Shown here one piece after another: positions 1 to 14,065 of a stretch of 64,000 nt of DNA. The notes beneath the pieces are model-generated. The model was not told the origin of the DNA. It did not search any database and was given only the letters and a program-made list of their open reading frames with translations. The stretch comes from [Pantoea] beijingensis. Its GTDB lineage: Bacteria > Pseudomonadota > Gammaproteobacteria > Enterobacterales > Enterobacteriaceae. Both the position numbers and the translations under genes were made by a program. The stretch covers positions 4,043,391 to 4,107,390 of the forward strand of contig NZ_CP071409.1 in the NCBI RefSeq assembly GCF_022647505.1, written 5' to 3'. Position 1 is the first letter of the stretch; each line of letters begins with the position of its first letter.

Positions 1-106
1 CTTTTCCTTCAAGGCCGGTTCCATAAGCCTGATTCCCTGCTCCTGACTCTTTGTCATCCTGACAATCCCTGAGTGCTTCGTCCTGAAGTGAGTCATCCAG
101 ACTCTG
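1..106 (-). ncRNA. csrC: CsrC small RNA, 5' part (runs off the left edge)
   Basis: Read on the minus strand, this stretch carries eight GGA motifs in about 100 nt (plus-strand TCC at 5, 20, 34, 41, 57, 66, 81 and 96), several as AGGA or CAGGA. That is the signature of an RNA that sequesters the regulator CsrA. It lies divergently upstream of engB, exactly where csrC lies in E. coli, and stretches such as TCAGGATGACAAAG resemble E. coli CsrC. The 3' half and terminator are outside the window. The 5' end is inferred from the promoter just upstream. Confidence 0.62.
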
Positions 107-112
107 TGGATT

Positions 113-140
113 ACTTTAGACTAAATGCTCAAACAGACAA
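113..140 (-). promoter_or_regulatory. Candidate csrC promoter
   Basis: Minus-strand -35 TTGTCT (140-135) and -10 TAAAGT (118-113) with a 16-nt spacer predict a start near 106, just before the first GGA motif. This is seen in sequence only. Confidence 0.45.
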
Positions 141-481
141 GACAGGGAAAGTGTTCGTTAGCATTTCGTTTAAGGAGAAAAAACTAACCATATGATAAAT
201 AAAAAATAAATAATTAATGGCATCAATAAAAAGAAGCTTAAGCTGTCATAAATAATGGTCAATGTCTCACAAGTAAACTTGGCATACTTAAAGAGGAAAA
301 AACCATTACCGAACAAAAAAAAACCAAAATCTTTGTCGCTTACCATCGCCGCTACCTCAGTCGCACAGAAAGAACTGCCAACGTATGGTCGGATAGGTAG
401 GGTATTAAAGGCTATCGGGCGCTTTGTCTGCTTTACAGGTATAATCACGCCATCGCTACATCGACTTTCGGAGTTTCTATT
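141..481. other. Intergenic region between csrC and engB
   Basis: AT-rich noncoding stretch. The two overlapping ORFs here (minus 170-541, plus 255-611) are low-complexity and unlike known proteins. The only clear signal is a TATAAT at 440-445, a possible engB -10 without a good -35. GGAG at about 469 is the likely engB ribosome-binding site. Confidence 0.5.
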
Positions 482-1120
482 TTGTCTGGCTGGAATTATC
501 ACGTTACCCATTTTGTCACCAGCGCCCCGGATATTCGCCATCTTCCTGCCGATACCGGCATTGAAGTGGCGTTTGCTGGCCGTTCGAACGCCGGTAAATC
601 CAGCGCGCTGAATACACTAACTAACCAAAAAAGCCTTGCGCGTACCAGTAAAACCCCGGGACGGACGCAGTTGATCAACTTATTTGAAGTTGAAGAGGGC
701 GTACGCCTCGTGGATCTGCCTGGTTATGGTTACGCTCAGGTCCCCGAAGAGATGAAGAAGAAGTGGCAACGTGCACTGGCGGAATATCTGCAAAAGCGCA
801 ATTGCCTCAAAGGCCTGGTGATATTGATGGACATTCGCCACCCGCTAAAAGACCTCGATCAATCGATGGTTCAGTGGGCGGTACAAAGCAGTATTCCCGT
901 TCTGATATTACTAACCAAAGCCGATAAGCTGGCTTCTGGCGCACGAAAAAGTCAGCTGAATATGGTGCGTGAAGCGTCTATGGCATTTATGGGTGATGTA
1001 CAGGTCGAGTTATTTTCATCGTTGAAAAAGATCGGCGTGGATAAGCTGCGTCAAAAACTGGACAGCTGGTATAGCGAGATCCCACCCGCAACAGAAGAAG
1101 ATTACATCGTAGAAGAGTAA
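482..1120 (+). CDS. engB: Ribosome biogenesis GTPase EngB (YihA/YsxC)
   Basis: A TRAFAC-class GTPase needed for late 50S subunit assembly. The P-loop is residues 33-41 (GRSNAGKSS), the G3 motif DLPGYGY is at 78-84, and the G4 motif TKAD is near residue 144. The 212-aa length is normal for the family. The start is TTG, about 9 nt after GGAG; it gives an N-terminus ([12 protein letters not shown]) that matches the E. coli MTNLNYQQTHFV, and no ATG lies nearby. It is convergent with spf and polA as in E. coli. Nothing unusual apart from the TTG start. Confidence 0.96.
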   Translation: MSGWNYHVTHFVTSAPDIRHLPADTGIEVAFAGRSNAGKSSALNTLTNQKSLARTSKTPGRTQLINLFEVEEGVRLVDLPGYGYAQVPEEMKKKWQRALAEYLQKRNCLKGLVILMDIRHPLKDLDQSMVQWAVQSSIPVLILLTKADKLASGARKSQLNMVREASMAFMGDVQVELFSSLKKIGVDKLRQKLDSWYSEIPPATEEDYIVEE

Positions 1121-1204
1121 ACAGTGGCAACCCGGTAGACGACTATAGAGGGTTCACCGGGGTCCGCCTAACGAATAGCCAATGAAATGGCAAGGTCGCG
1201 ACCA

Positions 1205-1313
1205 TAAAAAACGCCCCAGCCATTAGATGACTGGGGCGGCTAAATATTCAGCCAAATCCGATTACGTGAAGTAAAAGGTCTGAAAGATAGAACATCTTAC
1301 CTCTGTACCCTAC
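1205..1313 (-). ncRNA. spf: Spot 42 small RNA
   Basis: The minus strand from 1313 reads GTAGGGTACAGAGGTAAGAT and continues almost identically to E. coli Spot 42 for 109 nt. It ends in a GCCCCAG/CTGGGGC hairpin followed by six T residues (1211-1206). Spot 42 is an Hfq-dependent, catabolite-repressed sRNA that represses secondary-carbon genes such as galK. It lies downstream of polA and convergent with engB, the conserved location. The single-stranded pairing regions are intact. Confidence 0.97.
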
Positions 1314-1682
1314 GCCTTGAACTCTACCTGATTTTTTCTGACCAAAAAAGCATTTTCTGTAGTTAATTTTCATCAAAACGCAGTATTTTCCCTACGCAAG
1401 TCACAAAACACAGCACTCCATGTAGCTTAATTACTAAAAAAATGCTTTTACCATATAAACTTAGCGGCTTTAACCGCCATAACCCTATCGCAGCTGAAGC
1501 TGAACCGATTAAGTAAACTTTTTTCTTATGACCGCCGGGTAACGCGAGAAGAGAGTACGATCCGGTCGGTCATCATAATGATTCTTCGTCATACAGCAGT
1601 TCGCTGTATCTGTACGTCCAGGTTACTGAGTTCCCAGAATGACTTCATGGTTAATACGGCACCCAGTATATTCAGGGAGCAA
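1314..1682. other. spf upstream region and polA 3' flank
   Basis: No gene here. On the minus strand TAGAGT seven bases before the spf start is a plausible -10 element. A small inverted repeat at 1591-1609 (ATACAGC, loop AGTTC, GCTGTAT) lies downstream of polA. It has no T-tract, so I do not call it a terminator. Confidence 0.5.
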
Positions 1683-4478
1683 TTAGTGCGCCTGATCCCA
1701 GTTATCACCAACGCCAACATCCACACGTAATGGCACATCAAGTTTCATACAGCCTTCCATTAACGACCGAATTTGCTGACTTGCCCTTTCCACCGCCTCT
1801 TCCTTTACCTCAAACACCAACTCGTCATGCACTTGCATGATCATTTTCACATCAGTCGTCTTCTGCATCTCCAGCCAGCCATCAACGGCAATCATGGCCC
1901 GTTTGATAATGTCCGCCGCCGTGCCCTGCATCGGCGCATTAATTGCCGCACGTTCAGCCGCTTTACGCCGCATAGCGTTGCTGGCGTTAATATCAGGTAA
2001 ATAGAGACGACGCCCATCAAGGGTAGAAACATAACCCTGCTCAGAAGCTTGCTGCCGTGTACTTTCCATATACTGCAATACGCCAGGATACCGCTCAAAA
2101 TAGAGGTCCATATACTTTTTCGCCTCACCCGCGCCAATATTCAACTGCCGTGAAAGACCAAAAGCACTCATTCCGTAAATCAAACCAAAGTTAATGGCTT
2201 TAGCACTGCGGCGCTGCTCATGAGTCACTTTATCCAGCGAAATACTAAACACTTCTGCTGCAGTAGCCTGGTGGATGTCTTTACCTTCGGCAAATGCCGT
2301 GAGTAACCCTTTGTCCTGTGACAAATGCGCCATAATGCGCAATTCAATCTGCGAGTAGTCTGCCGCAATAATACGATGGCCCTTTGATGCAATGAATGCC
2401 TGACGAATACGGCGTCCTTCTTCATTGCGCACAGGAATGTTTTGCAGATTTGGATCGCTTGAAGACAAACGCCCGGTAGCTGTTACGGCCTGATGATAAG
2501 AAGTATGCACGCGGCCAGTATGCGGGTTAATCATCAGCGGTAGTTTATCGGTGTAAGTAGATTTCAACTTGGACAAACCACGATGCTCAAGGATGATTTT
2601 TGGTAAGGGGTAATCAAGTGCCAGTTCGGCTAAAACTTCTTCGCTGGTTGATGGAGCACCACCCGGCGTCTTTTTAGTTGGTTTGATGCCCTGTTTTTCA
2701 AACAAAATAGTTTGTAACTGTTTAGGTGATGAAAGATTAAACGGCTCGCCAGCCAGCTCATGTGCTTTCTGCTCAAGTTCCGCAAGCCGGATGGTTAGCT
2801 CTTTAGAATGCGTGGCCAGAATGCCCTGATCAATAAGTACACCGTTACGTTCAACGCGAGAGATCACGGTAACCAGCGGCATTTCGATCGTGTCAAACAC
2901 GGCCCTTGGCCCCTGCTCTTTTTCCAGCTCTGGCCACATTTTCAAATGCAGCTGTAACGTCACGTCCGCATCTTCTGCGGCGTAATGTGCCGCCTGCTCC
3001 AGCGCTATCTGATTAAAGGTCAGCTGATTTTTACCTTTTCCAGCAATCTCTTCGAAGGTCACCGTCTTATGGTTAAGCCAGCGTGAAGCCAGGCTATCCA
3101 TATCATGTTTACCCACAACGCTATTGAGCATGTATGATTCCAGCATGGTATCAAACCGAATGCCCCGGAGCTCAATATCCGCGCTCTTTAGTACACCGCG
3201 ATCAAACTTCAGGTTTTGCCCTACTTTTAAGGCTTTTTCATCTTCCAACAGCGGTTTTAGACGCGCCAGTACCGCATTACGATCGAGTTGCGCGGGTGCA
3301 TCCAGATAGTCATGAGCCACCGGTAAATAGGCTGCTTCACCAGGCGCCACCGCAAACGACAAGCCGATAATGTTTGCACTGATGGTATCCAGCGAATCGG
3401 TTTCAAGGTCAAAAGCAAAAACATCACTCACTTTCAGCTTCTCAAGCCATATTTCAAACGTTTGCTCATCAAGGATGGTGGCATAGCCATCAGATGAAAG
3501 GATACTGTTTATTTCTGCTTCATTTGGTTGCTGTTCGATGCTTTTCACTACCGACTTTGTTACAGAAGCCCCGCTTTTTTTCCCCTGCAACCATACACCC
3601 TCTTCCAAATCCGTGGTCCAGCGTTTGAACTCGTAATGCCTGAAAAGCGCGGATAACTCTTCAATCGCGGGTTCATTGACGTTGAGAGTGTCACAGGTGA
3701 CATCCAGTTCGACGTCTGTCTTGATCGTTGCAAGTTGATAAGAAAGAAACGCGACCTCTTTATTCTGTTCCAGTTTGGTGGACATGGTTTTCGCCCCACG
3801 GAAAGAGAGATCGGCCACTTTATCAAGGTTCTCGTAGATTGTTTGGATCCCACCAAGCCCCTGTAATAAAGCCTGCGCAGTCTTTTCACCCACACCGGGC
3901 ACACCGGGAATATTATCGGAGGAGTCGCCCATCAGAGCGAGGAAGTCGATAATTAACGCCGGTGGAATACCATATTTTTCCTTAACCTCTTCCGGGCCAA
4001 GGATAGCGTTGTTCATGGTATTAATCAGCGTGACATTTGGGGTAACTAACTGGGCCATGTCTTTATCACCGGTGCTGATCAATACGGCACGCCCTTGTTG
4101 CTCTGCTTGCAGCGCAAGGGTGCCAATCACATCGTCCGCTTCAACGCCAGTAACGGCTAACAATGGCAATCCCATCGCCGTAACCATTTTGTGCAGAGGT
4201 TCTATTTGTGCCCGTAAGTCATCGGGCATCGGTGGACGATGTGACTTGTAATGCTCGAAAAGTTCATCGCGAAAGGTTTTACCTTTTGCATCAAACACGA
4301 CCGCAACATGGCTTGGCTTATATTGCAGCAAAAGGCTGCGTAGCATGTTAAGCACGCCATACATAGCGCCAGTCGGTTCCCCCGCGCTGTTAGTTAACGG
4401 GGGAAATGCATGGTATGCACGGTAGAGATACGAGGAGCCATCTACCAGAATCAGCGGGTTTTCTGCAATTTGTGCCAT
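1683..4478 (-). CDS. polA: DNA polymerase I
   Basis: Fills gaps and removes RNA primers during lagging-strand synthesis and excision repair. The 931-aa protein (E. coli 928) has the 5' nuclease in residues 1 to about 300, including [12 protein letters not shown] and the helix-hairpin-helix [10 protein letters not shown]. The 3'-5' proofreading domain follows with motif FDLETDS near 355 (Leu where E. coli has Thr between the acidic residues). The polymerase domain has motif [10 protein letters not shown] near 710 and motif [10 protein letters not shown] near 885. It is transcribed away from oriC. A consensus DnaA box lies about 130 bp upstream of the start. Confidence 0.98.
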   Translation of the reverse strand: MAQIAENPLILVDGSSYLYRAYHAFPPLTNSAGEPTGAMYGVLNMLRSLLLQYKPSHVAVVFDAKGKTFRDELFEHYKSHRPPMPDDLRAQIEPLHKMVTAMGLPLLAVTGVEADDVIGTLALQAEQQGRAVLISTGDKDMAQLVTPNVTLINTMNNAILGPEEVKEKYGIPPALIIDFLALMGDSSDNIPGVPGVGEKTAQALLQGLGGIQTIYENLDKVADLSFRGAKTMSTKLEQNKEVAFLSYQLATIKTDVELDVTCDTLNVNEPAIEELSALFRHYEFKRWTTDLEEGVWLQGKKSGASVTKSVVKSIEQQPNEAEINSILSSDGYATILDEQTFEIWLEKLKVSDVFAFDLETDSLDTISANIIGLSFAVAPGEAAYLPVAHDYLDAPAQLDRNAVLARLKPLLEDEKALKVGQNLKFDRGVLKSADIELRGIRFDTMLESYMLNSVVGKHDMDSLASRWLNHKTVTFEEIAGKGKNQLTFNQIALEQAAHYAAEDADVTLQLHLKMWPELEKEQGPRAVFDTIEMPLVTVISRVERNGVLIDQGILATHSKELTIRLAELEQKAHELAGEPFNLSSPKQLQTILFEKQGIKPTKKTPGGAPSTSEEVLAELALDYPLPKIILEHRGLSKLKSTYTDKLPLMINPHTGRVHTSYHQAVTATGRLSSSDPNLQNIPVRNEEGRRIRQAFIASKGHRIIAADYSQIELRIMAHLSQDKGLLTAFAEGKDIHQATAAEVFSISLDKVTHEQRRSAKAINFGLIYGMSAFGLSRQLNIGAGEAKKYMDLYFERYPGVLQYMESTRQQASEQGYVSTLDGRRLYLPDINASNAMRRKAAERAAINAPMQGTAADIIKRAMIAVDGWLEMQKTTDVKMIMQVHDELVFEVKEEAVERASQQIRSLMEGCMKLDVPLRVDVGVGDNWDQAH

Positions 4479-4608
4479 AAGTCGTCACGGTCTTCATTAG
4501 TCATTTGAATGGACTTTAGGATGCCACAGCTAAGGCATAAAGTTGAAATTACTGAGAGGCAAAGCGGTAAACTTTTCGATATTGAGGGAGATCTTCCACG
4601 ATCAATCC

Positions 4609-4617
4609 TGTGGATAA
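4609..4617 (+). promoter_or_regulatory. Consensus DnaA box upstream of polA
   Basis: TGTGGATAA is the exact reverse complement of the DnaA box TTATCCACA. A one-mismatch copy (TGTGGATAT) lies at 4751-4759. DnaA has been reported to affect polA expression in E. coli, so a regulatory role is plausible. Confidence 0.6.
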
Positions 4618-4964
4618 GTTTGTGTGTAATTTTACTAACATATTGTTATTTACACAAATATTCAAAACAATAAAAATAAAAAAATAGCCTTTTCATATAG
4701 TTAATGTTTTTTCGGGTAACGATGAAGCCATCTTTTATCAGGTCATTTTATGTGGATATAAATATTTACCCCAAAATACTGCGAATTACTGTGCACTACG
4801 GCGTGCTTATTAAGCGAAGAGAAATCCACAAATCAGCCAATAGAACTAACGCACGAAAGTTTGCGGATATAAAGGCGCGTTTCAGGCGAGAAATTCCTGT
4901 GGAATAAAACAATTAATCCAGAAATAACTATCCGGACTACGCGGTAAAGAGCAGGAAAGAAAGC

Positions 4965-4992
4965 GAAAAACGCCGGTGAACCCGACGTTTTC
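4965..4992 (-). terminator. dsbA terminator
   Basis: On the minus strand AAAACG, a GTTCA loop within a CGG/CCG stem, then CGTTTTT forms a hairpin ending in a T-tract 16 nt after the dsbA stop. Confidence 0.7.
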
Positions 4993-5007
4993 CAATACGG
5001 TATATGA

Positions 5008-5637
5008 TTACTTTTGCGCTACGAGAAACTTAACAACGTTAGCATATTGCTGAACGTAATTATCCATAGAGCTGGTGTCTAAACCACCGTTATTTACCAT
5101 ATATTTGCCGTTCACAAACATCGCCGGCACGCCACGTAAGTCAACATCAACTGCTGCCTTTTCCTGCTGAGCAACCAGTGACTTAACGACAAAGCTATTC
5201 CAGGCTGCATCATAATCTTCCGGCTTGATGCCCGCAGCTTTCACAAAGGTGTCTTTCAGACTGGCTGGATCGGTGATGGTTTGAGTTTTTTGAACGCCTT
5301 CAAAAATAGGTGCTGTAACCTTATCTTCGACTCCCAGCGCAATGGCAACAGCCCAAGCTTGAGTAATGGTTTTACCCATATCGCCCCCCAGAAACTCAAC
5401 GTGGTACTTTGTTACCTTGACGTTTTCAGGAAGGTTCTTCTTCACGGTATCGCTAACATGATAGACGCGTTCGAATTCATAGCAGTGGGGGCAGTAAAAC
5501 GAGAAAAACTCCAGCACCTGAGGTTCGCCCGTCACAGGTTTATCAAGGGTGATGTATTGCTGTCCATCAGAAAACTGTGCAGCAGAAGCGCTAAACGCCA
5601 GAACTAAACCAACGAACGCAAACCAAATCTTTTTCAT
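5008..5637 (-). CDS. dsbA: Thiol:disulfide interchange protein DsbA
   Basis: Periplasmic oxidase that introduces disulfide bonds into exported proteins and is reoxidised by DsbB. The signal peptide is residues 1-19 (cleavage after SASA). The active site C49-P50-H51-C52 matches mature C30-C33 of E. coli, and the cis-Pro loop is [11 protein letters not shown]. Length 209 aa against 208 in E. coli. It follows srkA by 25 nt, as in the srkA-dsbA operon, and has its own terminator. Confidence 0.97.
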   Translation of the reverse strand: MKKIWFAFVGLVLAFSASAAQFSDGQQYITLDKPVTGEPQVLEFFSFYCPHCYEFERVYHVSDTVKKNLPENVKVTKYHVEFLGGDMGKTITQAWAVAIALGVEDKVTAPIFEGVQKTQTITDPASLKDTFVKAAGIKPEDYDAAWNSFVVKSLVAQQEKAAVDVDLRGVPAMFVNGKYMVNNGGLDTSSMDNYVQQYANVVKFLVAQK

Positions 5638-5662
5638 CGTGAAAATCTCTCCTAATAAAACA

Positions 5663-6649
5663 TCAAAACGCAGGAATTAACTGCAGTGGCGGTTCCTGCA
5701 ACAGTTTATCTTGCTCATTAAAAATGGAAATCTGTCTGCGCCAGAAATCCTCATCTGTCATCCAGGGAAAACTTCTCGGAAACGCAGGATCCTGCCAGCG
5801 GCGAACAATCCAGGCAAGATAATAAACCATACGCATGGCACGTAAAGGTTCAATCAGTGACAATTCATGTGGGTCAAAATCACTAAATTCGGCATACGCC
5901 TCCAGCAAAATATCCCATTGAAGGCGTTGCTCCTGACGTTCACCATTCACCAGCATCCACAGATCCTGAATCGCCGGACCGTTACGCGCATCATCTAAAT
6001 CAACAAAAAGTGGCCCATCGCGCCACAGAATATTCCCGGGATGGCAATCGCCGTGCAAACGCAGTGGAGCCCAGTTGGTATGCCAACACCTCTGCAATGT
6101 ATCGATCAGGCGGTCAAGGCTTTCCAACAGTTTAATTTTTAGCGACTTAGGGATCAGTGGCGTCGCTTCCAATATCTGTCGAGGTTCGATCACATACTCT
6201 TTTAAGCCAATAGTCGGACGCTCTGTAAAACGTTTTTTTCTACCCGTTTGGTGGATTCGCCCAATGAAACGCCCGACCCATTCCATATGATCGTAGTTAT
6301 CGGTCTCATACTGTCGCCCACCAAGGCTTGGGAATATGGCAAACCAGAATCCTTCATGTTGATGTAATCTTTTGTCCTGTAGCATTATAGGGGCTGCTAT
6401 CGGGACATCGTCTTCAACCAACTCAACGGAAAATTGATGCTCTTCTTCGATCTGCTCCAGCGTCCAACGTTGAGGCCGGTAGAACTTCACCACATAACGT
6501 TTCTTGTCTTCATCTGAAAACTGATAAACGCGGTTTTCATAACTGTTGAGCGCCGTTAGACCCGACTCTACGCGTAAGCCCGTATCCCATAACGCATCAA
6601 TAATCGTATCAGGATTTAACGTCTGAAAGTTGAAGGCTGGTATTGTCAT
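5663..6649 (-). CDS. srkA: Stress response kinase A (RdoA/YihE)
   Basis: A Ser/Thr kinase of the aminoglycoside phosphotransferase-like fold, linked in E. coli to the Cpx envelope response and to limiting MazEF-related death. The 328-aa protein shows the catalytic loop [12 protein letters not shown] and the metal-binding FVDLDDA. It is the upstream partner of dsbA. I looked for a GTAAA-N5-GTAAA CpxR box upstream and did not find a convincing one. Confidence 0.95.
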   Translation of the reverse strand: MTIPAFNFQTLNPDTIIDALWDTGLRVESGLTALNSYENRVYQFSDEDKKRYVVKFYRPQRWTLEQIEEEHQFSVELVEDDVPIAAPIMLQDKRLHQHEGFWFAIFPSLGGRQYETDNYDHMEWVGRFIGRIHQTGRKKRFTERPTIGLKEYVIEPRQILEATPLIPKSLKIKLLESLDRLIDTLQRCWHTNWAPLRLHGDCHPGNILWRDGPLFVDLDDARNGPAIQDLWMLVNGERQEQRLQWDILLEAYAEFSDFDPHELSLIEPLRAMRMVYYLAWIVRRWQDPAFPRSFPWMTDEDFWRRQISIFNEQDKLLQEPPLQLIPAF

Positions 6650-6858
6650 TTTACGTGCTCACCATTTCGCTAACATTTATCAGCAATCAGTATACCCTAA
6701 ATAATTCGCGTTGCCGGATGGCAACAATCCTGTCTGGGGTAGAATGGGAGCCGTTTACCGCAATCCACGAATAAGATAAAGAGCCACGCAGGTAACAAGC
6801 CGACAGCCTGAAACACAGCGGAAGTATGCTTAAATGACAAACCTTATAGACTTAGGTC
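6650..6858. repeat. srkA-yihD gap with a degenerate end of the ~125-bp repeat
   Basis: From 6692, ATACCCTAAATAATTCGCG followed by TTGCCGGATGGC matches one terminus of the repeat described at 35317-35442 and 50500-50622. The other terminus is not visible, so this is a fragment. The rest of the gap shows nothing else. Confidence 0.6.
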
Positions 6859-7128
6859 TTAATCCTTAATCACACCACGTGCACGCAATAGTGCCGTTTT
6901 AAAATCCACTTCATAATCCTTTTTAAGTCCGGGGATAGCGTCGGTCTTTTCAGCATCACGCATTTTCAAATGATAGATTAGGATATCATCCGTCAATTCA
7001 GTCATTGGGCCAGTAAAACCTGACTCATTGGCCAGTTTCTGTAAAAATTGCAGCAGGTTTAGATCCGATTCTTTTTGCCATGCAGGCTGAAGAAGAGAGA
7101 CTAATTCATTAAGACGGTGGTTTTTCAT
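6859..7128 (-). CDS. yihD: YihD family protein (DUF1040)
   Basis: An 89-aa protein close to E. coli YihD throughout, for example LLQPAWQKE near the start and [11 protein letters not shown] at the C-terminus. Its biochemical role is not established; it is small, charged and soluble, with no signal or membrane segment. It is divergent from mobA (76-nt gap), the same arrangement as in E. coli. Confidence 0.93.
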   Translation of the reverse strand: MKNHRLNELVSLLQPAWQKESDLNLLQFLQKLANESGFTGPMTELTDDILIYHLKMRDAEKTDAIPGLKKDYEVDFKTALLRARGVIKD

Positions 7129-7204
7129 CGCAACATTCCTTTCAAAGAGAATAGCCGTTACGTTAACAGGCTTAAAACCACATTAAAAGAGAGGCTTTGT
7201 ACGG

Positions 7205-7792
7205 ATGTCCTTACAACAGCAGGAGATAACAGGCATTATTCTTGCCGGTGGCCGTGGCAGCAGAATGAATGGTGAAGACAAAGGGCTCATTTCATTAAAC
7301 GGAGTACCTCTCTATCATCATGTTTTACAGCGACTGCAACCCCAGGTAAAGCAGACATTGATTAGCGCTAATAGGAATATCACACGTTATCAGGAAAGCG
7401 GCTGTCTTGTGGTTTCAGATATTCATCCAGATTTCGCAGGCCCCTTAGCTGGTATACTGGCATCGCTGCGTGCGATCGATACTGAATGGGCTGCATTCGT
7501 ATCGTGTGATACACCTTTCATTCCCCTGGATTTGATCACACGCCTGTGGAGCGCTAAAAGACAGGCAAAAGCCGTTTGGGTGCGAAATGACAATAATGAT
7601 CATCCTACGCTATCAATTATCCATCACAGCGTTGCCGACAGATTAGAACAGGAACTTTCACAAGGCCACGGTAGACTAATGCTATTTCTACAGCAAATCG
7701 GTGGACACGCCGTTATTTTTGACGATGATCCCCAGGTTTTTATCAATATGAATACGCCTGATGATATGAAATTTTATCAGGAGAACCATTAA
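7205..7792 (+). CDS. mobA: Molybdenum cofactor guanylyltransferase MobA
   Basis: Transfers GMP from GTP to Mo-molybdopterin, making the MGD cofactor of DMSO-reductase-family enzymes. The 195-aa protein has the nucleotidyltransferase signature LAGGRGSRM at the N-terminus, the acidic motif SCDTPF near residue 100, and NMNTPDD near the C-terminus. It abuts mobB with no gap. Confidence 0.95.
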   Translation: MSLQQQEITGIILAGGRGSRMNGEDKGLISLNGVPLYHHVLQRLQPQVKQTLISANRNITRYQESGCLVVSDIHPDFAGPLAGILASLRAIDTEWAAFVSCDTPFIPLDLITRLWSAKRQAKAVWVRNDNNDHPTLSIIHHSVADRLEQELSQGHGRLMLFLQQIGGHAVIFDDDPQVFINMNTPDDMKFYQENH

Positions 7793-8332
7793 ATGGTGCC
7801 ATTACTTGCTATCGCCGCCCGGAGCGGTACCGGTAAAACGACCCTACTTAAACAGCTTATTCCTGTCTTGAAAGCACGTGGTATCCGCCCCGGAGTCATT
7901 AAACATACCCATCATAATATGGACGTTGATACACCAGGAAAAGATAGCTATGAATTACGTAAATCCGGCGCCGATCAGGTGATGATTGCCAGTCAGCAAC
8001 GCTGGGCGCTGATCGTTGAGGCCCCCCGGCATGAAGAACTTGATCTACAATATTTAGCCGCTCAAATGGATGCGTCTCAACTCGATATCATCCTCGTTGA
8101 AGGCTTTAAGCATGAGCAGATAGCAAAGATAGCGCTCTGGCGCGAAGAACATAGTAGTAATATCAGTGAGTTATTAGATAAACATGTTATCGCAGTCGCT
8201 AGCGATAGTGAGCTGAATGTAGATGTGCCAGTGCTCGATCTGAATAATCCGGAGCAGATCGCTGACTTCATTATTAACTGGTTAATACTATTTTCCAGGA
8301 AGGCAAATACGGAGAGAATAATCAGCATGTGA
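7793..8332 (+). CDS. mobB: Molybdopterin-guanine dinucleotide biosynthesis adaptor MobB
   Basis: A GTP-binding accessory protein that aids MobA; it is not essential for MGD synthesis in E. coli. P-loop AARSGTGKTT at residues 8-17, then KHTHHNMDVD and the conserved ILVEGFKHE. Length 179 aa. The ATG directly follows the mobA stop, indicating coupled translation. It converges on the rRNA operon, as at E. coli rrnA. Confidence 0.95.
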   Translation: MVPLLAIAARSGTGKTTLLKQLIPVLKARGIRPGVIKHTHHNMDVDTPGKDSYELRKSGADQVMIASQQRWALIVEAPRHEELDLQYLAAQMDASQLDIILVEGFKHEQIAKIALWREEHSSNISELLDKHVIAVASDSELNVDVPVLDLNNPEQIADFIINWLILFSRKANTERIISM

Positions 8333-8401
8333 GTCGTAACAATTATGGCGTGCTCGGAGGGGTAGGTGGCATTTCCCGCGGTTAACTCAGGGGCCCAAAA
8401 C

Positions 8402-8436
8402 AAAAAAAGCCCCCCGCTTTCGCAGGAGGCTTCTTT
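8402..8436 (-). terminator. rRNA operon terminator
   Basis: The minus strand reads a GCCTCCTGCG-AAAG-CGGGGGGC hairpin followed by TTTTTTTG, a classic rrn T1-type intrinsic terminator just past 5S. Confidence 0.93.
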
Positions 8437-8445
8437 CTTTATTTG

Positions 8446-8565
8446 ATGCCTGGCAGTTCCCTACTCTCGCATGGGGAGACCCCACACTACCATCGGCGCT
8501 ACGGCGTTTCACTTCTGAGTTCGGCATGGGGTCAGGTGGGACCACCGCGCTAGTGCCGCCAGGCA
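8446..8565 (-). rRNA. rrf: 5S ribosomal RNA
   Basis: 120 nt on the minus strand from TGCCTGGCGGC to CTGCCAGGCAT with complementary ends; nearly identical to E. coli 5S rRNA. Downstream is mobB, the rrnA context of E. coli. Confidence 0.97.
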
Positions 8566-8662
8566 AATTCTTTTCGTGACGCTCATTCTGCGCCACTGAT
8601 TCTTTATCCGTTTACAAGCCGAAAATCTTATCGTCTCTCTACCAAAACGCCTCTGGCGTTGT

Positions 8663-11570
<2,908 letters not shown>

Positions 11571-11699
11571 TCACAACCCACAGGCGTTTTGCAACGCATA
11601 CGTGTCGTGATAATTTGAGAGACTCGAACACACCGCCTTCATTCTTTATTACGGAAGAATGACGCGACGTGTCGTTTCAATTTTCAGCTTGTTCCGGAT

Positions 11700-11711
11700 T
11701 GTTAAAGAGCA
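11700..11711 (-). promoter_or_regulatory. Spacer boxA antitermination site
   Basis: TGCTCTTTAACA on the minus strand between tRNA-Glu and 23S matches the rRNA boxA recognised by the NusB/NusE antitermination complex. Confidence 0.85.
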
Positions 11712-11785
11712 ATATCTTAAAACCTGACTCGCGAAAGTCAGCTTTAAGCTATTTTTTGATAACGTCTTTCACTCGTTATCAGATA

Positions 11786-11861
11786 TGGCGTCCCCAAGGG
11801 GATTCGAACCCCTGTTACAGCCGTGAAAGGGCAGTGTCCTGGGCCTCTAGACGATGGGGAC
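11786..11861 (-). tRNA. tRNA-Glu (anticodon TTC)
   Basis: 76 nt with encoded CCA, acceptor stem GTCCCCA/TGGGGAC, anticodon loop CTTTCAC, and T arm GGGGTTCGAATCCCC. A single Glu tRNA in the spacer is the type carried by E. coli rrnC, rrnB, rrnE and rrnG. The anticodon stem reads CTGCC/GGCTG, which leaves a U28-U42 mismatch where E. coli has C-G. Confidence 0.97.
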
Positions 11862-11966
11862 ACGAAATTTGCTTAACCGGCAACCGGTAAGCAAACGGCA
11901 ATGCAATTGCTCATTACATCTATCAGACAATCTGTTGTGGACACTGCGCCGGAAAGTATCTTCAGG

Positions 11967-13508
<1,542 letters not shown>

Positions 13509-13658
13509 AAAGTTTGATTTGCTTCAACTCGTGAAGCGATGCTCAAGGAAAACGTCGTAATGAATTTATTACGTGTTCACTCTTAAGACTTGATATTTTT
13601 TACGTCCGGAGACGTTGATATCAATCCTGCGAGTGCCCACACAGATTGTCTGATAAAT

Positions 13659-13670
13659 TGTTAAAGAGCG
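13659..13670 (-). promoter_or_regulatory. rrn leader boxA
   Basis: CGCTCTTTAACA followed by ATTTATCAGACAATC on the minus strand matches the E. coli rrn leader boxA region that sets up Nus-factor antitermination. Confidence 0.88.
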
Positions 13671-13709
13671 GTGCAGTCAGCGGCTTCGCCTGCTGCTGCG
13701 AGGTGGCGT

Positions 13710-13737
13710 ATATTACGCTTTCCTCTTTCAGAGTCAA
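13710..13737 (-). promoter_or_regulatory. rrn promoter P2
   Basis: -35 TTGACT (13737-13732) and -10 TAATAT (13715-13710) with a 16-nt spacer, about 120 bp downstream of P1. Confidence 0.85.
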
Positions 13738-13832
13738 CCCTTTTTAAGGAGGTTTTTTCTCTGGCGGTTCAGTGTGTTCTGAACCTCTGACCCGGTGGCC
13801 TGTAAGCCGTTGTTCCGTGTCAGTGGAGGCGC

Positions 13833-13860
13833 ATTATAGGCAGTTCCTGACGGCTGACAA
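13833..13860 (-). promoter_or_regulatory. rrn promoter P1
   Basis: -35 TTGTCA (13860-13855) and -10 TATAAT (13838-13833) with a 16-nt spacer, followed by a GC-rich discriminator (GCGCCTCC) expected to give stringent ppGpp/DksA control. Confidence 0.92.
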
Positions 13861-13945
13861 GTGTTAAATGCAAAAAAAAATCCAACTGCTTTATTTTCCA
13901 TCAATCGCTGGATATTTGCACTTTTTAAGGTGTTTTTTTATCCAT
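13861..13945 (-). promoter_or_regulatory. rrn UP-element and upstream activation region
   Basis: Runs of A and T directly upstream of P1, including a nine-A tract near 13871 and T tracts near 13921-13940, fit an UP element bound by the RNA polymerase alpha subunit. FIS sites are expected here but were not resolved by eye. Confidence 0.6.
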
Positions 13946-14065
13946 AAGGACCATTCCTGCCACAACATGAAGTCAATAAACTCAATATTGAGGATGCTAT
14001 GCTTATCTGCATCTTCCGTTCGCACTGCAGGTTAGCGCGATCAATAAAAATAATAAGGATGCTTG

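Larger units (their letters stand above)
4479..5007. other. polA-dsbA intergenic region without yihF/yihG
   Basis: In E. coli yihG and yihF sit between polA and dsbA. Here there is only 529 bp of AT-rich DNA without a credible gene (the 67-codon plus ORF at 4704 looks random). It contains the polA promoter region, DnaA-box-like sequences and the dsbA terminator. Confidence 0.7.

Noticed and set aside
243..262. Pho-box-like CTGTCATAAAT before engB
   Set aside because: Only the first half repeat matches; the second (AATGGTC) does not, and engB has no known phosphate link.
170..611. ORFs of 118-123 codons on both strands between csrC and engB
   Set aside because: Low-complexity lysine- and leucine-rich translations, overlapping on opposite strands and running into engB; no family resemblance.
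1591..1609. Hairpin after polA as a terminator or LexA site
   Set aside because: No T-tract, and the CTG-N10-CAG spacing of a LexA box is not met.
4704..4907. 67-codon ORF in the polA-dsbA gap
   Set aside because: No resemblance to YihF or YihG or any protein I know; AT-rich random composition.
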